Source of the DNA: an uncultured Acidobacteriota bacterium
GTDB lineage: Bacteria; Acidobacteriota; Terriglobia; Bryobacterales; Bryobacteraceae
Direction of reading: 5' to 3'
Length of the DNA: 64,000 nt
Assembly (NCBI GenBank): GCA_902826685.1
Contig: CADEFT010000004.1
Span: 95,276-159,275 of the forward strand
Shown: positions 26,154 to 34,330 of the stretch, piece after piece
How the letters are laid out: each line of letters opens with the position of its first letter
Position numbering within the stretch: the first letter of the stretch is position 1
Program-made: the position numbers and the translations under genes
Notes under the pieces: generated by a model
The model's input: only the letters and a program-made list of their open reading frames with translations
What the model was told of the DNA's origin: nothing
Databases searched by the model: none

Positions 26154-26374
26154 TCCAGAAGTTGGCTACTGGCGAAGTCGAGGACCGTCAGCACCTGCTG
26201 GCGATTGACGGCAGGATAGAGCTTGAGGAAATCATCGATGGTTTCGCCGCCTTCCACCAAGTCGATGAGGCTCTGCACGGGTACGCGGGTACCGCGAAAG
26301 CACGGAGCACCACTCATGCGCTGAGGGCTCACCCAGAGCGCTTCTTCGAGCCGGTACTTTTGTTCGGCGGTCAC
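26126..26374 (-). CDS. DUF433 antitoxin
   Basis: An 82-residue protein. APCFRGTRVPVQSLIDLVEG and ETIDDFLKLYPAVNRQQVLT match the DUF433/MerR-like winged-helix antitoxin family that pairs with DUF5615. The start is a GTG at 26374 with no strong ribosome site. A promoter-like TTGCGC-N17-TACTCT ends six bases before that GTG, so the transcript is probably leaderless. It overlaps the toxin start by 28 nt. Confidence 0.85.
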   Translation of the reverse strand: MTAEQKYRLEEALWVSPQRMSGAPCFRGTRVPVQSLIDLVEGGETIDDFLKLYPAVNRQQVLTVLDFASSQLLECASSLTSA

Positions 26375-26380
26375 AATTCC

Positions 26381-26409
26381 AGAGTACGGCGCAGCGGTAA
26401 CTAGCGCAA
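26381..26409 (-). promoter_or_regulatory. Promoter of the DUF433/DUF5615 module
   Basis: On the minus strand TTGCGC (26409-26404) is followed after exactly 17 nt by TACTCT (26386-26381), then GGAATT and the GTG start. The transcript should begin at or next to the start codon. Confidence 0.5.
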
Positions 26410-26470
26410 CCCGGGCAGGCGGTGGCGGACGCCATCTGCACCGTCAAGATCCGGCAGGCTGATTCTATAG

Positions 26471-26560
26471 TGGCGGAGAGAGAGGGATTCGAACCCTCGA
26501 TACAGTTTCCCGTATACACGCTTTCCAAGCGTGCGCCTTCAACCACTCGGCCATCTCTCC
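26471..26560 (-). tRNA. tRNA-Ser (anticodon GGA)
   Basis: A 90-nt class II tRNA on the minus strand. GGAGAGA at the 5' end pairs with TCTCTCC at the 3' end, followed by discriminator G and an encoded CCA. The anticodon loop CTTGGAAAG carries GGA, closed by a CACG/CGTG stem. A long variable arm typical of tRNA-Ser and the GGTTCGAATCC T-arm are present. It decodes UCC and UCU. It is a single copy with no other tRNA next to it. Confidence 0.97.
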
Positions 26561-26589
26561 GGTCTTTTTCAGACTAACATATCAACCAT

Positions 26590-27606
26590 ATGCGAATACC
26601 GATTGGCGGGCTGTTGGCGGCGTCGCTGGCCGCGGCGGCGCCCTGTGTGACGGGGACGCGGGAGTGCCAGGAAAAGATCGCGCTCGGGCCGGAGGGCCGG
26701 TACTCGATCGTGTACCGCTCGCACCCGGTCGAGACGCCGAATGCGGAGATCGAACGGGCGATGATTGTCGTGCATGGGGCCGGGCGCAATGCCGACAACT
26801 ACTTCGCTTCGGCGATGGCAGGGGCGTTTCTGGCGGGCGAGACGGCAAAGGCGATGGTGATCGCTCCGCGTCTGGCTGCGAACTCGGGGGAGTGCCGCGA
26901 CGCCCTGGACGCGGGCGAGATTTCGTGGACCTGCGGGTCGAAGAACGACTGGCGGGGCGGCGGCGAGGCGGTGGGGCTTTCAAGTGTCACCACGTTCGAC
27001 TTCATCGACACGTTGATTGCGAAGCTCGCGCGGCGCGAGGTGTTTCCGAATCTCAGGCACATTGTGATCACGGGCCACTCGGCGGGCGGGCAGTTTGTGC
27101 ATCGCTATGCCGCGGCGGGGCGCGCGGAACCGGGCGCCGGGGTGGCGGTTCACTACATCGTCGCCAATCCGTCCACTTATCTTTATCTCGACGATCAAAG
27201 GCTCGCCGCGGGCACCTGTTCGGAAAAGAACGGCTGCACGGGCCGGTTCCTGCCCTATGGCGAGGGGCGTAATTGCACCACGTTCAACCGCTGGCGCAAC
27301 GGGCTGGAGGAACGCGGCGGGTATGCGGCGCGGGTGAGCGACGCCGATTTGAAGGCGCAACTGGTGTCGCGCGACGTAACCTACCTGCTGGGTGAGTTGG
27401 ACACGCTGCCCAAGTACGGCTTCGACAACACCTGTCCGGCGATGGCGCAGGGGCCGGACCGGCTGGCGCGCGGCATCACCTACTGGAACTACATCAACAA
27501 GGAACATGGCGCGCGTCACAAGCTGGTGGTGATATCCGCTTGCGGCCACAACGGCCGGTGCATGTACACGGCGGACGCCGCGCTGCCGCTGCTGTTTCCG
27601 AAGTAG
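26590..27606 (+). CDS. Secreted alpha/beta-hydrolase
   Basis: A 338-residue protein with a leader [18 protein letters not shown]. The catalytic elbow is [15 protein letters not shown] (G-H-S-A-G), preceded by an oxyanion-type [16 protein letters not shown] candidate acid lies in [15 protein letters not shown] and the His in [14 protein letters not shown]. Six or more Cys (for example [29 protein letters not shown]) suggest disulfides in the periplasm or outside the cell. Substrate unknown; an esterase/feruloyl-esterase-like fold is plausible. A small dyad CATAT-CAACC-ATATG covers the start codon. It is convergent with the SDR gene. Confidence 0.85.
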   Translation: MRIPIGGLLAASLAAAAPCVTGTRECQEKIALGPEGRYSIVYRSHPVETPNAEIERAMIVVHGAGRNADNYFASAMAGAFLAGETAKAMVIAPRLAANSGECRDALDAGEISWTCGSKNDWRGGGEAVGLSSVTTFDFIDTLIAKLARREVFPNLRHIVITGHSAGGQFVHRYAAAGRAEPGAGVAVHYIVANPSTYLYLDDQRLAAGTCSEKNGCTGRFLPYGEGRNCTTFNRWRNGLEERGGYAARVSDADLKAQLVSRDVTYLLGELDTLPKYGFDNTCPAMAQGPDRLARGITYWNYINKEHGARHKLVVISACGHNGRCMYTADAALPLLFPK

Positions 27607-27609
27607 GCG

Positions 27610-28320
27610 TTACTTCGGCTGCATGCGCAGCGCGCCGTCGAGCCGGATCACTTCGCCGTTGAGCATCGGATTTTCGACGATGGCCTTTACAAGTTGGGCA
27701 TATTCGGCGGGCGAGCCGAGGCGCGAAGGAAATGGAACCTGCGCCCCCAGCGCCGCGCGTACTTCCTCGCTGAGGCCGGCCATCATGGGCGTATCGAAGG
27801 TGCCTGGCGCGATGCACATAACGCGGATGCCGTTGCGGGCGAGGTCGCGCGCCAGCGGCAGGGTCATGGCCGCGATGGCGCCTTTCGACGCCGAATAGGC
27901 CGCCTGGCCGATTTGCCCTTCGAAGGCGGCGATGGAGGAAGTGTTGACGATGACGCCGCGCTCGCCATCGGCGTTGGGTTCGTTTCCACTCATGGCGGCG
28001 GCGGCCAGGCGAATGGCGTTGAAGGTTCCGATGAGATTGACCTGGACGACGCGGGCGAAGCGATCGAGCGCCATGGGGCCGTCTTTGCCGAGCACACGGG
28101 CCGGATCGAGAATGCCGGCGCAATTGACCAGGATCCGCAGGGGGCCGCAGCGGGCGACGGCGGCCTGCATCTGGGCGGTGTCGGTGATATCGACGGGTTC
28201 CGTGCCGGCGCGGTCGGCGATGTGGGCGGTGCCGCCGTTTTCGACGATCATGCGGGCGGTGGCGGCGCCGAGGCCAGAGGCTCCGCCGGTGATGAGGGCG
28301 ACGCTGCCTTGGATCTTCAT
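27610..28320 (-). CDS. Short-chain dehydrogenase, 3-hydroxyacyl-CoA dehydrogenase type 2-like
   Basis: A 236-residue SDR. The NAD site is [17 protein letters not shown], with [11 protein letters not shown] after the adenine pocket. The catalytic set is Ser in [11 protein letters not shown] and Tyr-Lys in [13 protein letters not shown]. The missing long segment after the dinucleotide fold, and the [20 protein letters not shown] loop, resemble HSD17B10/FabG-like 3-hydroxyacyl-CoA dehydrogenases of fatty acid breakdown. The ATG at 28320 overlaps by 4 nt the stop of a repeat-derived ORF. The same frame is open upstream to 28959 but only through the repeats and the RraA gene. Confidence 0.88.
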   Translation of the reverse strand: MKIQGSVALITGGASGLGAATARMIVENGGTAHIADRAGTEPVDITDTAQMQAAVARCGPLRILVNCAGILDPARVLGKDGPMALDRFARVVQVNLIGTFNAIRLAAAAMSGNEPNADGERGVIVNTSSIAAFEGQIGQAAYSASKGAIAAMTLPLARDLARNGIRVMCIAPGTFDTPMMAGLSEEVRAALGAQVPFPSRLGSPAEYAQLVKAIVENPMLNGEVIRLDGALRMQPK

Positions 28321-28634
28321 AAGGCGCTCGCGAAGCGGGGACGGATCGAGAACGCCCGTGCGGCCTGCACCGTGACGGCGCCGGGGCCGGAGCCGCGTGA
28401 CGCTACCTTCGATCCTCGTAGGACGCTCGCGAAGCGGGGACGGATGGAGAACGCCCGTGCTGCCTGCACCGTGACGGCGCCGAGGCCGGAGGCGCGTGAC
28501 GCTGCCTTCGATCCTCGTAGGACGCTCTCGAAGCGGGGCCGGATCGAGAATGCACGTGCAACCTCTACCGTAGCGGCACCGAGGCCGGAGGAGCAGCGAA
28601 TGGTGATGAGTGCGACGCTGCCTTCCACCTTCAT
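28259..28634 (-). repeat. Tandem repeat of the SDR 5' end plus linker (99-bp units)
   Basis: Read on the minus strand, a start like that of the SDR (ATGAAG-GTGGAAGGCAGC) is followed by a 51-nt linker. Two shortened copies (48 nt of SDR-like sequence + 51-nt linker = 99 nt) begin near 28569 and 28470, and then the true SDR start follows. Units beginning at plus positions 28372, 28471 and 28570 are in register, and the two middle ones have lost about 14 nt of the SDR segment. Each linker holds a small dyad CGCT-CGCGA-AGCG or a close variant. There are no spacers, so this is not CRISPR. Confidence 0.85.
28317..28634 (-). pseudogene. 105-residue repeat-derived ORF (SDR 5'-end duplication)
   Basis: The frame from ATG 28634 encodes [20 protein letters not shown], close to the true SDR start [20 protein letters not shown]. 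It then encodes a 33-residue repeat ([20 protein letters not shown], then [13 protein letters not shown]) about three times. It overlaps the RraA-like gene upstream and the SDR downstream by ATGA at both ends, so ribosomes could pass through it. The Gly-rich NAD motif is damaged in every copy and no SDR body follows, so it cannot be an enzyme. Most likely it is a duplication scar; a translated linker protein is the alternative. Confidence 0.6.
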
Positions 28635-29329
28635 AAGATGCCGTATTTGGCGAAAGCCGCCTTGGCGGGCATGCCGGCTTCGATCTCCTGGCGCACCGTC
28701 TTTTCGCCCCGCGCCTTGGCGATGGCGGCCATGAAAACGTCGATCTCGGCTTCGTAGGGAACGACGCACACGCCGTCGCAATCGGCGAAAAGAATGTCGC
28801 CGGTGTTGATGGAAACGCCGCCGATCTGGACGGGAATGCGGTAATCGACGACGCGTCCGCGCGGGCCCTGATCCTGGGCATAGGAGCCAAAGCAGAACAC
28901 CGGGAATCGCAGCTCGAGAATGCCCTTGAGGTCGCGCGTGTAACCGTTGAGGATCGCACCGGCGGCGCCGCACTTTTGCGCGCGGGTGGACATCAGCTCT
29001 CCCCACAGCGCGTAGTCCGGTGATCCGCCGGTGCAGAGATAGATCTCGTTGGGCTCGAGCGAATCGAGCGCATCCATCATGAGGCCGAAGGCGGGCACGC
29101 GCGAATCGGGTTCGTGACTGGCGCTGCGATCCACCGAAAGCACGGGCATGGCGCGGCCGATGGCCACCATGTCGCGCGTCAACGGCTGGATGTTGGGCGG
29201 CAGGAACTGGCGGCGCAGGCCGAGCCCGTCCATCGAATCGCCGACGACGGCGACGAACAATTCGCGCCGGGCGAGAGCGAACAACTCGTCGTCGTTCTTC
29301 CAGAGCCGGGTGGATTTCTTTTTGGCCAT
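28631..29329 (-). CDS. RraA-family protein (aldolase-type fold)
   Basis: A 232-residue protein. [20 protein letters not shown] matches the RraA/HMG-aldolase signature (G-x-x-x-D-G-x-x-R-D). [19 protein letters not shown] is the usual N-terminal segment, and [20 protein letters not shown] is the conserved 'pGD-x-x-x-a-D-x-d-G-v' segment. Members are RNase E inhibitors or divalent-metal aldolases/decarboxylases; next to an SDR an enzymatic role is the better guess. The ATG at 29329 shares its A with the TAA of the upstream hydrolase. The stop overlaps the repeat-derived ORF. Confidence 0.87.
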   Translation of the reverse strand: MAKKKSTRLWKNDDELFALARRELFVAVVGDSMDGLGLRRQFLPPNIQPLTRDMVAIGRAMPVLSVDRSASHEPDSRVPAFGLMMDALDSLEPNEIYLCTGGSPDYALWGELMSTRAQKCGAAGAILNGYTRDLKGILELRFPVFCFGSYAQDQGPRGRVVDYRIPVQIGGVSINTGDILFADCDGVCVVPYEAEIDVFMAAIAKARGEKTVRQEIEAGMPAKAAFAKYGIL

Positions 29330-30171
29330 TACCGTAGTTCGTCGTAGAGGGAAGCGGCGCTGCGCCAGTTGCCCTGAGCCGATTTCCAGAAAGCCAGATC
29401 GTCGAGCTTGAGCGCCTTGGCCGCATCGTCGCGCGATTTGCCCTGGCGCTTGAGTTCGCTCATGCGCATCCGCACCGAACCCCAGGCGGCGTTCCATTCC
29501 CGCAGGTCGTTCTTGGCGACCACCGCGCCATGGCCCGGCACGACGCGATCGAAGTCAAGCTGCAGCGCCTGGTCGATGGTGTTCGACCAATCGACACCGG
29601 AGCCGCCGTTGCCGTAATCGACAAAGGGCGCGCCGGCGGTGTTGAACATGTCGCCGGTGTGGAGAATGCGATGTTTCGGAAACAGCACGAACGCATCGCC
29701 GTTGGTGTGTCCGCGGCCGAAGTAGTACATCCGCACCTCCTTGCCGCCCAGGCGCACGGTGGTGGTGTTGGAAAACGTAATGCGCGGCGGGCCGGGCTGC
29801 TTGCCCTTCACCATGTTGGTGTAGACGTTGTCGTGCGCGACGATTTCGGCGGCGTGGGCCAGCGTGCCGTTGCCGCCGGTGTGATCGCCGTGGTGATGGG
29901 TGTTGAGAATGTAGCGCACCGGGCGGCTGGTGATGGAGCGGACCCGCTCAAGGATTTCGGGCACGTTGCGGTCGAATTTATCGTCGACCAGCAGGACGCC
30001 GTCTTCGGTGGTGAGCACGGCGACGTTGCCTCCGCTCCCGACAATGATGTGGAGATCGTCGGCCAGCTTTTCGATGGTGAGCGGCTGCGGGGGCGGTTGT
30101 TGCGTCAGGGCGATCCAGAGGCCGCCGAGCGCGAACGCCGCGGCGGTGGTTCGGATGATGCGGGTCTGCAT
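29329..30171 (-). CDS. Exported metallo-beta-lactamase-fold hydrolase
   Basis: A 280-residue protein with a leader ending AFALGGLWIALTQQ. The metal motif THHHGDHTGG (H-x-H-x-D-H) is complete, followed by GRGHTNGDAFVLF, HTGDMFNT and VVPGHGAVV, giving the ligands of a dinuclear zinc or iron site. It resembles the class B3/quinoprotein-relay-type subgroup of MBL hydrolases rather than a proven beta-lactamase. It lies first of three coupled minus-strand genes (MBL, RraA-like, SDR), 11 nt after the glycosyltransferase gene, so a small catabolic or detoxifying operon is likely. Confidence 0.88.
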   Translation of the reverse strand: MQTRIIRTTAAAFALGGLWIALTQQPPPQPLTIEKLADDLHIIVGSGGNVAVLTTEDGVLLVDDKFDRNVPEILERVRSITSRPVRYILNTHHHGDHTGGNGTLAHAAEIVAHDNVYTNMVKGKQPGPPRITFSNTTTVRLGGKEVRMYYFGRGHTNGDAFVLFPKHRILHTGDMFNTAGAPFVDYGNGGSGVDWSNTIDQALQLDFDRVVPGHGAVVAKNDLREWNAAWGSVRMRMSELKRQGKSRDDAAKALKLDDLAFWKSAQGNWRSAASLYDELR

Positions 30172-30182
30172 GGATACCTAGC

Positions 30183-31316
30183 TTAATGCACGGCCGGGGG
30201 GCGGCGCATGCGGTAACGATAGCCGCGCCAGTGGATGGTATGGGTGAGTCCGGAGGCGATGCAGGAATAGAGCCAGAGCCATGTGCCAACCGGAACCAGA
30301 GCCACGTGCAGCCAGCCGTAGCGGTCAAACCATCCGGCGTAGGCGGGCAGGCAAAGGCGGGCGATGCGGACGCGGCGCGCGGCTTTCCAAAGGCCGGGCG
30401 CCAGTTGCAGCGACAGGATGACGGGGCTGCCGGTCCAGATGGCGGCCGCCATGCCCGCGCAATAGACGATGTGCGCCGCAAGGGCGAGTTTCCACAGGCC
30501 GGGGGCGTAGAAGCGGGTAATGGTCATCTGGCGCGCGATCCATCCCAGGAATTCGCGTCCGCCGGTCTGATCGGTGGCGGCCACCATGGCGCCGGGGGCA
30601 AAGACGATTCGCTTGCCGGCCTCCTTGACCGCCTGCGCCAGGCGATAGTCGTCGCTGACGGTTCCCTTCCAATACTCGGCGATGCGCAGGCGCGTGAAGC
30701 TTTCGCGGCGCAGCGCCATGGCGCCACCCCAGGCGAAGTTGTTGGGGGCGGGGCCGAAGCCTCCGGCGATGACGGCGTTCCAAACGCTGCGCAGCAAAGA
30801 CCACGGCCGCGCTGGGCCGGGGATGTGCCAGCGGTATCCGGTGGAGGCGCCGGCCATCGGTTCTTCGAGCGCGTGGACGAGGGCTTTCAACCATCGCGGC
30901 TGGACGCAGCCATCGGAATCGGCGAAGGCGAGGATCGCCGACTCGGGGCGCGCGGCGTTCACGGCGGCCAGCAGATTCTGGATCTTTTCGGCGGTTTCCG
31001 GATCGGGGGCGTTGGAGAAAACTACGCGGGCGCGGGCGGGAATGGCGGAGCGCGGCAGATCGGATTCCGAGCGGGCGGCGACGATCAGTTCATAGTCGGG
31101 GTAGTCGAGTCCGGCGAGCGCGCGCAGATTCTCGGCGATGCCGGCGTCGGCGCCCTTGACGGGCACGATCACGGTGGCGGGCGGACAGCGCATCGGATCC
31201 GGCGGCGGCAGGCGGGAAACGATGTAGGCAAGCCTGGCCCGCTCGCCACGGAGCGAGAGCAGACCAAGGGCAACCGGCAGCAGCAGAAGGAACCAAGGCA
31301 CGCCGAACTTAGGCAT
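30183..31316 (-). CDS. Membrane glycosyltransferase, GT2/GT21 (ceramide glucosyltransferase-like)
   Basis: A 377-residue protein with one N-terminal transmembrane helix and about three near residues 280-355. The GT-A core shows ATVIVPVKGADAGIAENLRA, the D-x-D motif in AILAFADSDGCVQPRWLK, an acceptor-site Asp pair in GTVSDDYRLAQAV, and ARQMTITRF in place of the Q-x-x-R-W motif. These features fit GT21 enzymes such as ceramide glucosyltransferase or hopanoid HpnI, but no hopanoid genes are seen here. It is divergent from the M24 peptidase gene with only 21 nt between starts. Confidence 0.85.
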   Translation of the reverse strand: MPKFGVPWFLLLLPVALGLLSLRGERARLAYIVSRLPPPDPMRCPPATVIVPVKGADAGIAENLRALAGLDYPDYELIVAARSESDLPRSAIPARARVVFSNAPDPETAEKIQNLLAAVNAARPESAILAFADSDGCVQPRWLKALVHALEEPMAGASTGYRWHIPGPARPWSLLRSVWNAVIAGGFGPAPNNFAWGGAMALRRESFTRLRIAEYWKGTVSDDYRLAQAVKEAGKRIVFAPGAMVAATDQTGGREFLGWIARQMTITRFYAPGLWKLALAAHIVYCAGMAAAIWTGSPVILSLQLAPGLWKAARRVRIARLCLPAYAGWFDRYGWLHVALVPVGTWLWLYSCIASGLTHTIHWRGYRYRMRRPPAVH

Positions 31317-31329
31317 TTTACGCTAAGTT
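31306..31329. promoter_or_regulatory. Inverted repeat AACTTA/TAAGTT between divergent starts
   Basis: AACTTA (31306-31311) and TAAGTT (31324-31329) flank 12 nt and straddle the 21-nt gap between the glycosyltransferase and M24 genes. A shared operator is possible, but the arms are short. Confidence 0.3.
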
Positions 31330-31337
31330 GAAGGGAA

Positions 31338-32477
31338 ATGACATTGCTGCGGTTGCTCATCCTGCTGGCGCCGGTGCTTACGCCGCGCGATGAGTTTCGC
31401 GAGCGGCGCGAGAAACTGAGGCAGGCGTATCCGAAGTCCGCCATTCTGCTGCAGGGCGCGGGCGATCGAGACAGGCCCGATCTGCGCAGCGGTTTCGTGC
31501 AGGAGCCGAACTTCTTCTATCTCACGGGCTGGAACCAGGCGGGCGCGGCGCTGTTGCTGCTGCCCGAAGGGACCGAGCCGCGCGAGATTCTCTTTCTGCC
31601 CGATCACGACGAGCGGCGCGAGCGTTACGAGGGCAGGCGGGCGGCGGCGCAGGACGATGGGCTCGATAAGCTGACGGGCTTTGCGGTGGTGCGAAGCGCG
31701 ACCCGGATCGAGGAGGAATCGGCCAGGCATCCGGTGTTGAGGCTGAAGGACGTGGGCGCGGAGATCGCCAAGATGCGGCAGAAGAAATCGGCGCGGGAAG
31801 TGGGTTTGATCGAGCGCGCGGTGGAAGCGAGCGTCGAGGGACATCTGGCGGCGTGGCGGCGCGCGCAAAACGGGGTCCGGGAGTATCAGGTGGCGGCCGC
31901 GGCAACCGGAGTTTTTCTCGATCGCGGCTGCGAGCGCAACGCCTATCCGCCCATCGTGGGCGCCGGTCCGCGCGGCGTGATCTTGCACTACAATGCCAAT
32001 GCGCAGCCGCTACGCGACGGAGAGCTGCTGCTGATGGATATGGGCGCCGAATGCGCTTACTACGCCGCGGACCTGACGCGCACGATTCCGGTGAAGGGGA
32101 GATTTTCCGCGCGGCAGAAGGAGCTATACCAGGCGGTGCTGGGCGCGCAGAAGGCGGCCATCGCGGCGGTGCGGCCCGGCGCCACACTGCCATCGCTGAC
32201 GCGGGTGGCGCGCGAGTATTTTGAGAAGCGGGGGCTCGAGGTGCATTTCACGCATGCCATCGGGCATCACGTGGGCCTGGAAGTTCACGATCCGGGCCCG
32301 GCGGCCGAACTCGAGCCGGGCATGGTGATTACGATCGAACCGGGGCTGTATCTGGCCGAAGAAGGCATCGGCATTCGCATCGAAGACATGGTGCTGGTGA
32401 CCGAAACCGGCGGGCGTGTGTTGTCGGCCGGGCTGCCCAAGGAAATCGGCGAGATCGAGAAGCGGTTGGCGAAATAG
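31338..32477 (+). CDS. M24-family metallopeptidase (Xaa-Pro aminopeptidase type)
   Basis: A 379-residue 'pita-bread' peptidase. The N-terminal domain has QEPNFFYLTGWNQAGAALLL. The five metal ligands are visible: Asp in LLLMDMGAE, Asp in YYAADLTRTIPV, His in FTHAIGHHVGLEVHDPG, Glu in ITIEPGLYL and Glu in IGIRIEDMVLVTE. It cleaves N-terminal residues before proline in the family's best-known members. MTLLRLLILLAPVLTPRDEF looks like a short signal peptide, so it may act outside the cytoplasm. AAGGGA precedes the ATG. The histidine kinase gene starts directly after its stop. Confidence 0.92.
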   Translation: MTLLRLLILLAPVLTPRDEFRERREKLRQAYPKSAILLQGAGDRDRPDLRSGFVQEPNFFYLTGWNQAGAALLLLPEGTEPREILFLPDHDERRERYEGRRAAAQDDGLDKLTGFAVVRSATRIEEESARHPVLRLKDVGAEIAKMRQKKSAREVGLIERAVEASVEGHLAAWRRAQNGVREYQVAAAATGVFLDRGCERNAYPPIVGAGPRGVILHYNANAQPLRDGELLLMDMGAECAYYAADLTRTIPVKGRFSARQKELYQAVLGAQKAAIAAVRPGATLPSLTRVAREYFEKRGLEVHFTHAIGHHVGLEVHDPGPAAELEPGMVITIEPGLYLAEEGIGIRIEDMVLVTETGGRVLSAGLPKEIGEIEKRLAK

Positions 32478-34319
32478 ATGGCCCAATCGCGAATACAACA
32501 GTGGAGGTGGCTGGCGGCGCTGGCGGCGTGTTCGCTCGCGGCGGCGCTGGCGCTGGACTGGAGCGCGCCCGGCGGGCGCATCGACAACTATCACTACGAC
32601 TGGCTGCTGCGGCTCAATCCGCCGCGCAACGGGCCGCAGGAAGCGGTGGTGCTCGAGATCGACGACCAGACGCTGATGGAGCACGGAGGCTCGCGCGGCT
32701 TTCGTCCGATGCTCGCCAAGGCGTTCCGCCGGCTGGCGGCGATCGGGCCGAAGGCGGTTGCGCTCGACATGATTCTCGCCGACCGTCTCGAAGGCGACGA
32801 GGAACTGGCGGCGGCGATGGCGGGGCTGCCGAACCTTGTTCTGGCGTCCGACCTGATGCCGCGATCTCTTTCCTGGCAGGATCCGAATCCGCTGTTCCGC
32901 AAGCAGGCACGGGTGGTGGGCCACGTCCACGCCGAACAGGATCGCTACGACGGCGTGATCCGGCAGGTGCAACTGGAAAAGGCGGCGGGGCGCGACCGGC
33001 GCTGGGCGCTTGCGCTCGAAGCGTTCCGCGTGGCGCGTCAGGCGGAGGCGATTCTCGAATCGCCCGAGGATATTCGCGTTGGCGATACGGTGATTGCCGC
33101 GGCCCGGAAAGAAGGATCGGGCCGCGCTCTGCTCATCCGGTTCCGGCGCCAGGAACTGCCGCGTATTTCGGTGAAGCGGCTGCTGGAGAATGCGGCCGAG
33201 GCAAAGATGCTGGCGGGCAAGGCGGTGTTTCTGGGTGTGACTTCGCAGTCCGAGGCGCGGGACAAATGGATTACTCCGTATTCGGGCGTGGTGCCGACGC
33301 CCGGCGTCGAGATCCATGCCCATATCTACGAAACGCTGGCCGGCGCCGACCGGCTGGAGCCGGCGTCGAATAGCTTCGTGGTGCTGGTGTGCGTTCTGCT
33401 GGCGGCGGCCGCGGCGGCGATCTTCCGATTCTTCGGCGGCTGGCCGACGTACGCGGCGGGCGTATTGCTGATTGTCGCCGCGCACGTCTGGCCGCATGTG
33501 GCGTTCCGCCAGGGGATCGTATTTCCGCTATTGGCGCCCGCGGCTTCGGCTTGGCTGGCGGTGATCAGTTGCGCCGGCTACCGCTATTTTCAGGTACGGC
33601 GGGAATTGCAGAAGGCGGAAGCCGACCGCAAGCGCTACCGCGACGCCATCCAGTTCGTCTCGCACGAGATGCGTTCTCCGCTCACGGCCATTCAGGGTTC
33701 CAGCGAGCTGATGACGCGCTACAAGCTCAGCGACGAAAAGCGCGCGCAGATTGCGTCCATGATCCATTCCGAATCGAAGCGCATGGGGCGCATGATCCAG
33801 GCGTTTCTCGACGTCGAGCGGCTTTCCGACGGCCAGATGGAATTGAAGAAAGATCCGTTTTCCATTCAGGACGTGGTCATTCTATGTCTGGAGCGGGCGC
33901 GTCCGCTGGCCGAGCGCAAGCGAATCGCCTTCGAGCCCGGCGAGATCGCCGCCGATGAAGTGCTGGGCGACCGGGAACTGATGGAATACGCCGTCTACAA
34001 TTTGTTGAGTAATGCCGTGAAGTATTCGCCGCCTGAAACGCAGGTCAACGTGGAGGCGCGGCGCGAAGGCGGCGAACTGCGGGTTTCGGTGCGCGATCAG
34101 GGCATCGGCATCGGCAAGGAGGATCTGAACAAGATCGGCACGCGATTCTTCCGCACCAAGCGCGCCGAAGCGAGCGGCGAGATGGGTACCGGCATCGGGC
34201 TCTCCATCGTGAGCCAGATCGTGGAACGGCATGGCGGCCGGATGGAGGTGTCGAGCGCCCCGCAACAGGGCTCATGCTTTACGCTGGTAGTTCCGGCCCG
34301 CGTCACGGCGTCGCCGTAA
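32478..34319 (+). CDS. CHASE2-domain sensor histidine kinase
   Basis: A 613-residue membrane kinase. One N-terminal helix (about 10-27) is followed by an extracytoplasmic CHASE2 domain, about 30-295: PQEAVVLEIDDQTLMEHGGS, GPKAVALDMILADRLEGDEE, AVFLGVTSQSEARDKWITPY. Three membrane helices lie at about 298-370. The HisKA box is FVSHEMRSPLTAIQG with His396. HATPase_c shows the N box NLLSNAVKYS, G1 VRDQGIGIG and G2 GTGIGLSIV. It should phosphorylate the adjacent sigma-54 activator. The signal sensed by CHASE2 is unknown. The gene starts immediately after the M24 stop. Confidence 0.94.
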   Translation: MAQSRIQQWRWLAALAACSLAAALALDWSAPGGRIDNYHYDWLLRLNPPRNGPQEAVVLEIDDQTLMEHGGSRGFRPMLAKAFRRLAAIGPKAVALDMILADRLEGDEELAAAMAGLPNLVLASDLMPRSLSWQDPNPLFRKQARVVGHVHAEQDRYDGVIRQVQLEKAAGRDRRWALALEAFRVARQAEAILESPEDIRVGDTVIAAARKEGSGRALLIRFRRQELPRISVKRLLENAAEAKMLAGKAVFLGVTSQSEARDKWITPYSGVVPTPGVEIHAHIYETLAGADRLEPASNSFVVLVCVLLAAAAAAIFRFFGGWPTYAAGVLLIVAAHVWPHVAFRQGIVFPLLAPAASAWLAVISCAGYRYFQVRRELQKAEADRKRYRDAIQFVSHEMRSPLTAIQGSSELMTRYKLSDEKRAQIASMIHSESKRMGRMIQAFLDVERLSDGQMELKKDPFSIQDVVILCLERARPLAERKRIAFEPGEIAADEVLGDRELMEYAVYNLLSNAVKYSPPETQVNVEARREGGELRVSVRDQGIGIGKEDLNKIGTRFFRTKRAEASGEMGTGIGLSIVSQIVERHGGRMEVSSAPQQGSCFTLVVPARVTASP

Positions 34320-34330
34320 GGAGCGATTTG

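Noticed and set aside
26578..26592. CATAT-CAACC-ATATG dyad over the start of the secreted hydrolase
   Set aside because: Only five base pairs per arm and no regulator nearby; likely chance.
28259..28634. CRISPR-like array
   Set aside because: Units are contiguous, have no unique spacers, and derive from the adjacent gene.
28321..28959. Long N-terminal extension of the SDR
   Set aside because: The frame is open to 28959 but codes only through the repeat tract and out-of-frame through the RraA-like gene; SDRs begin at the glycine-motif strand.
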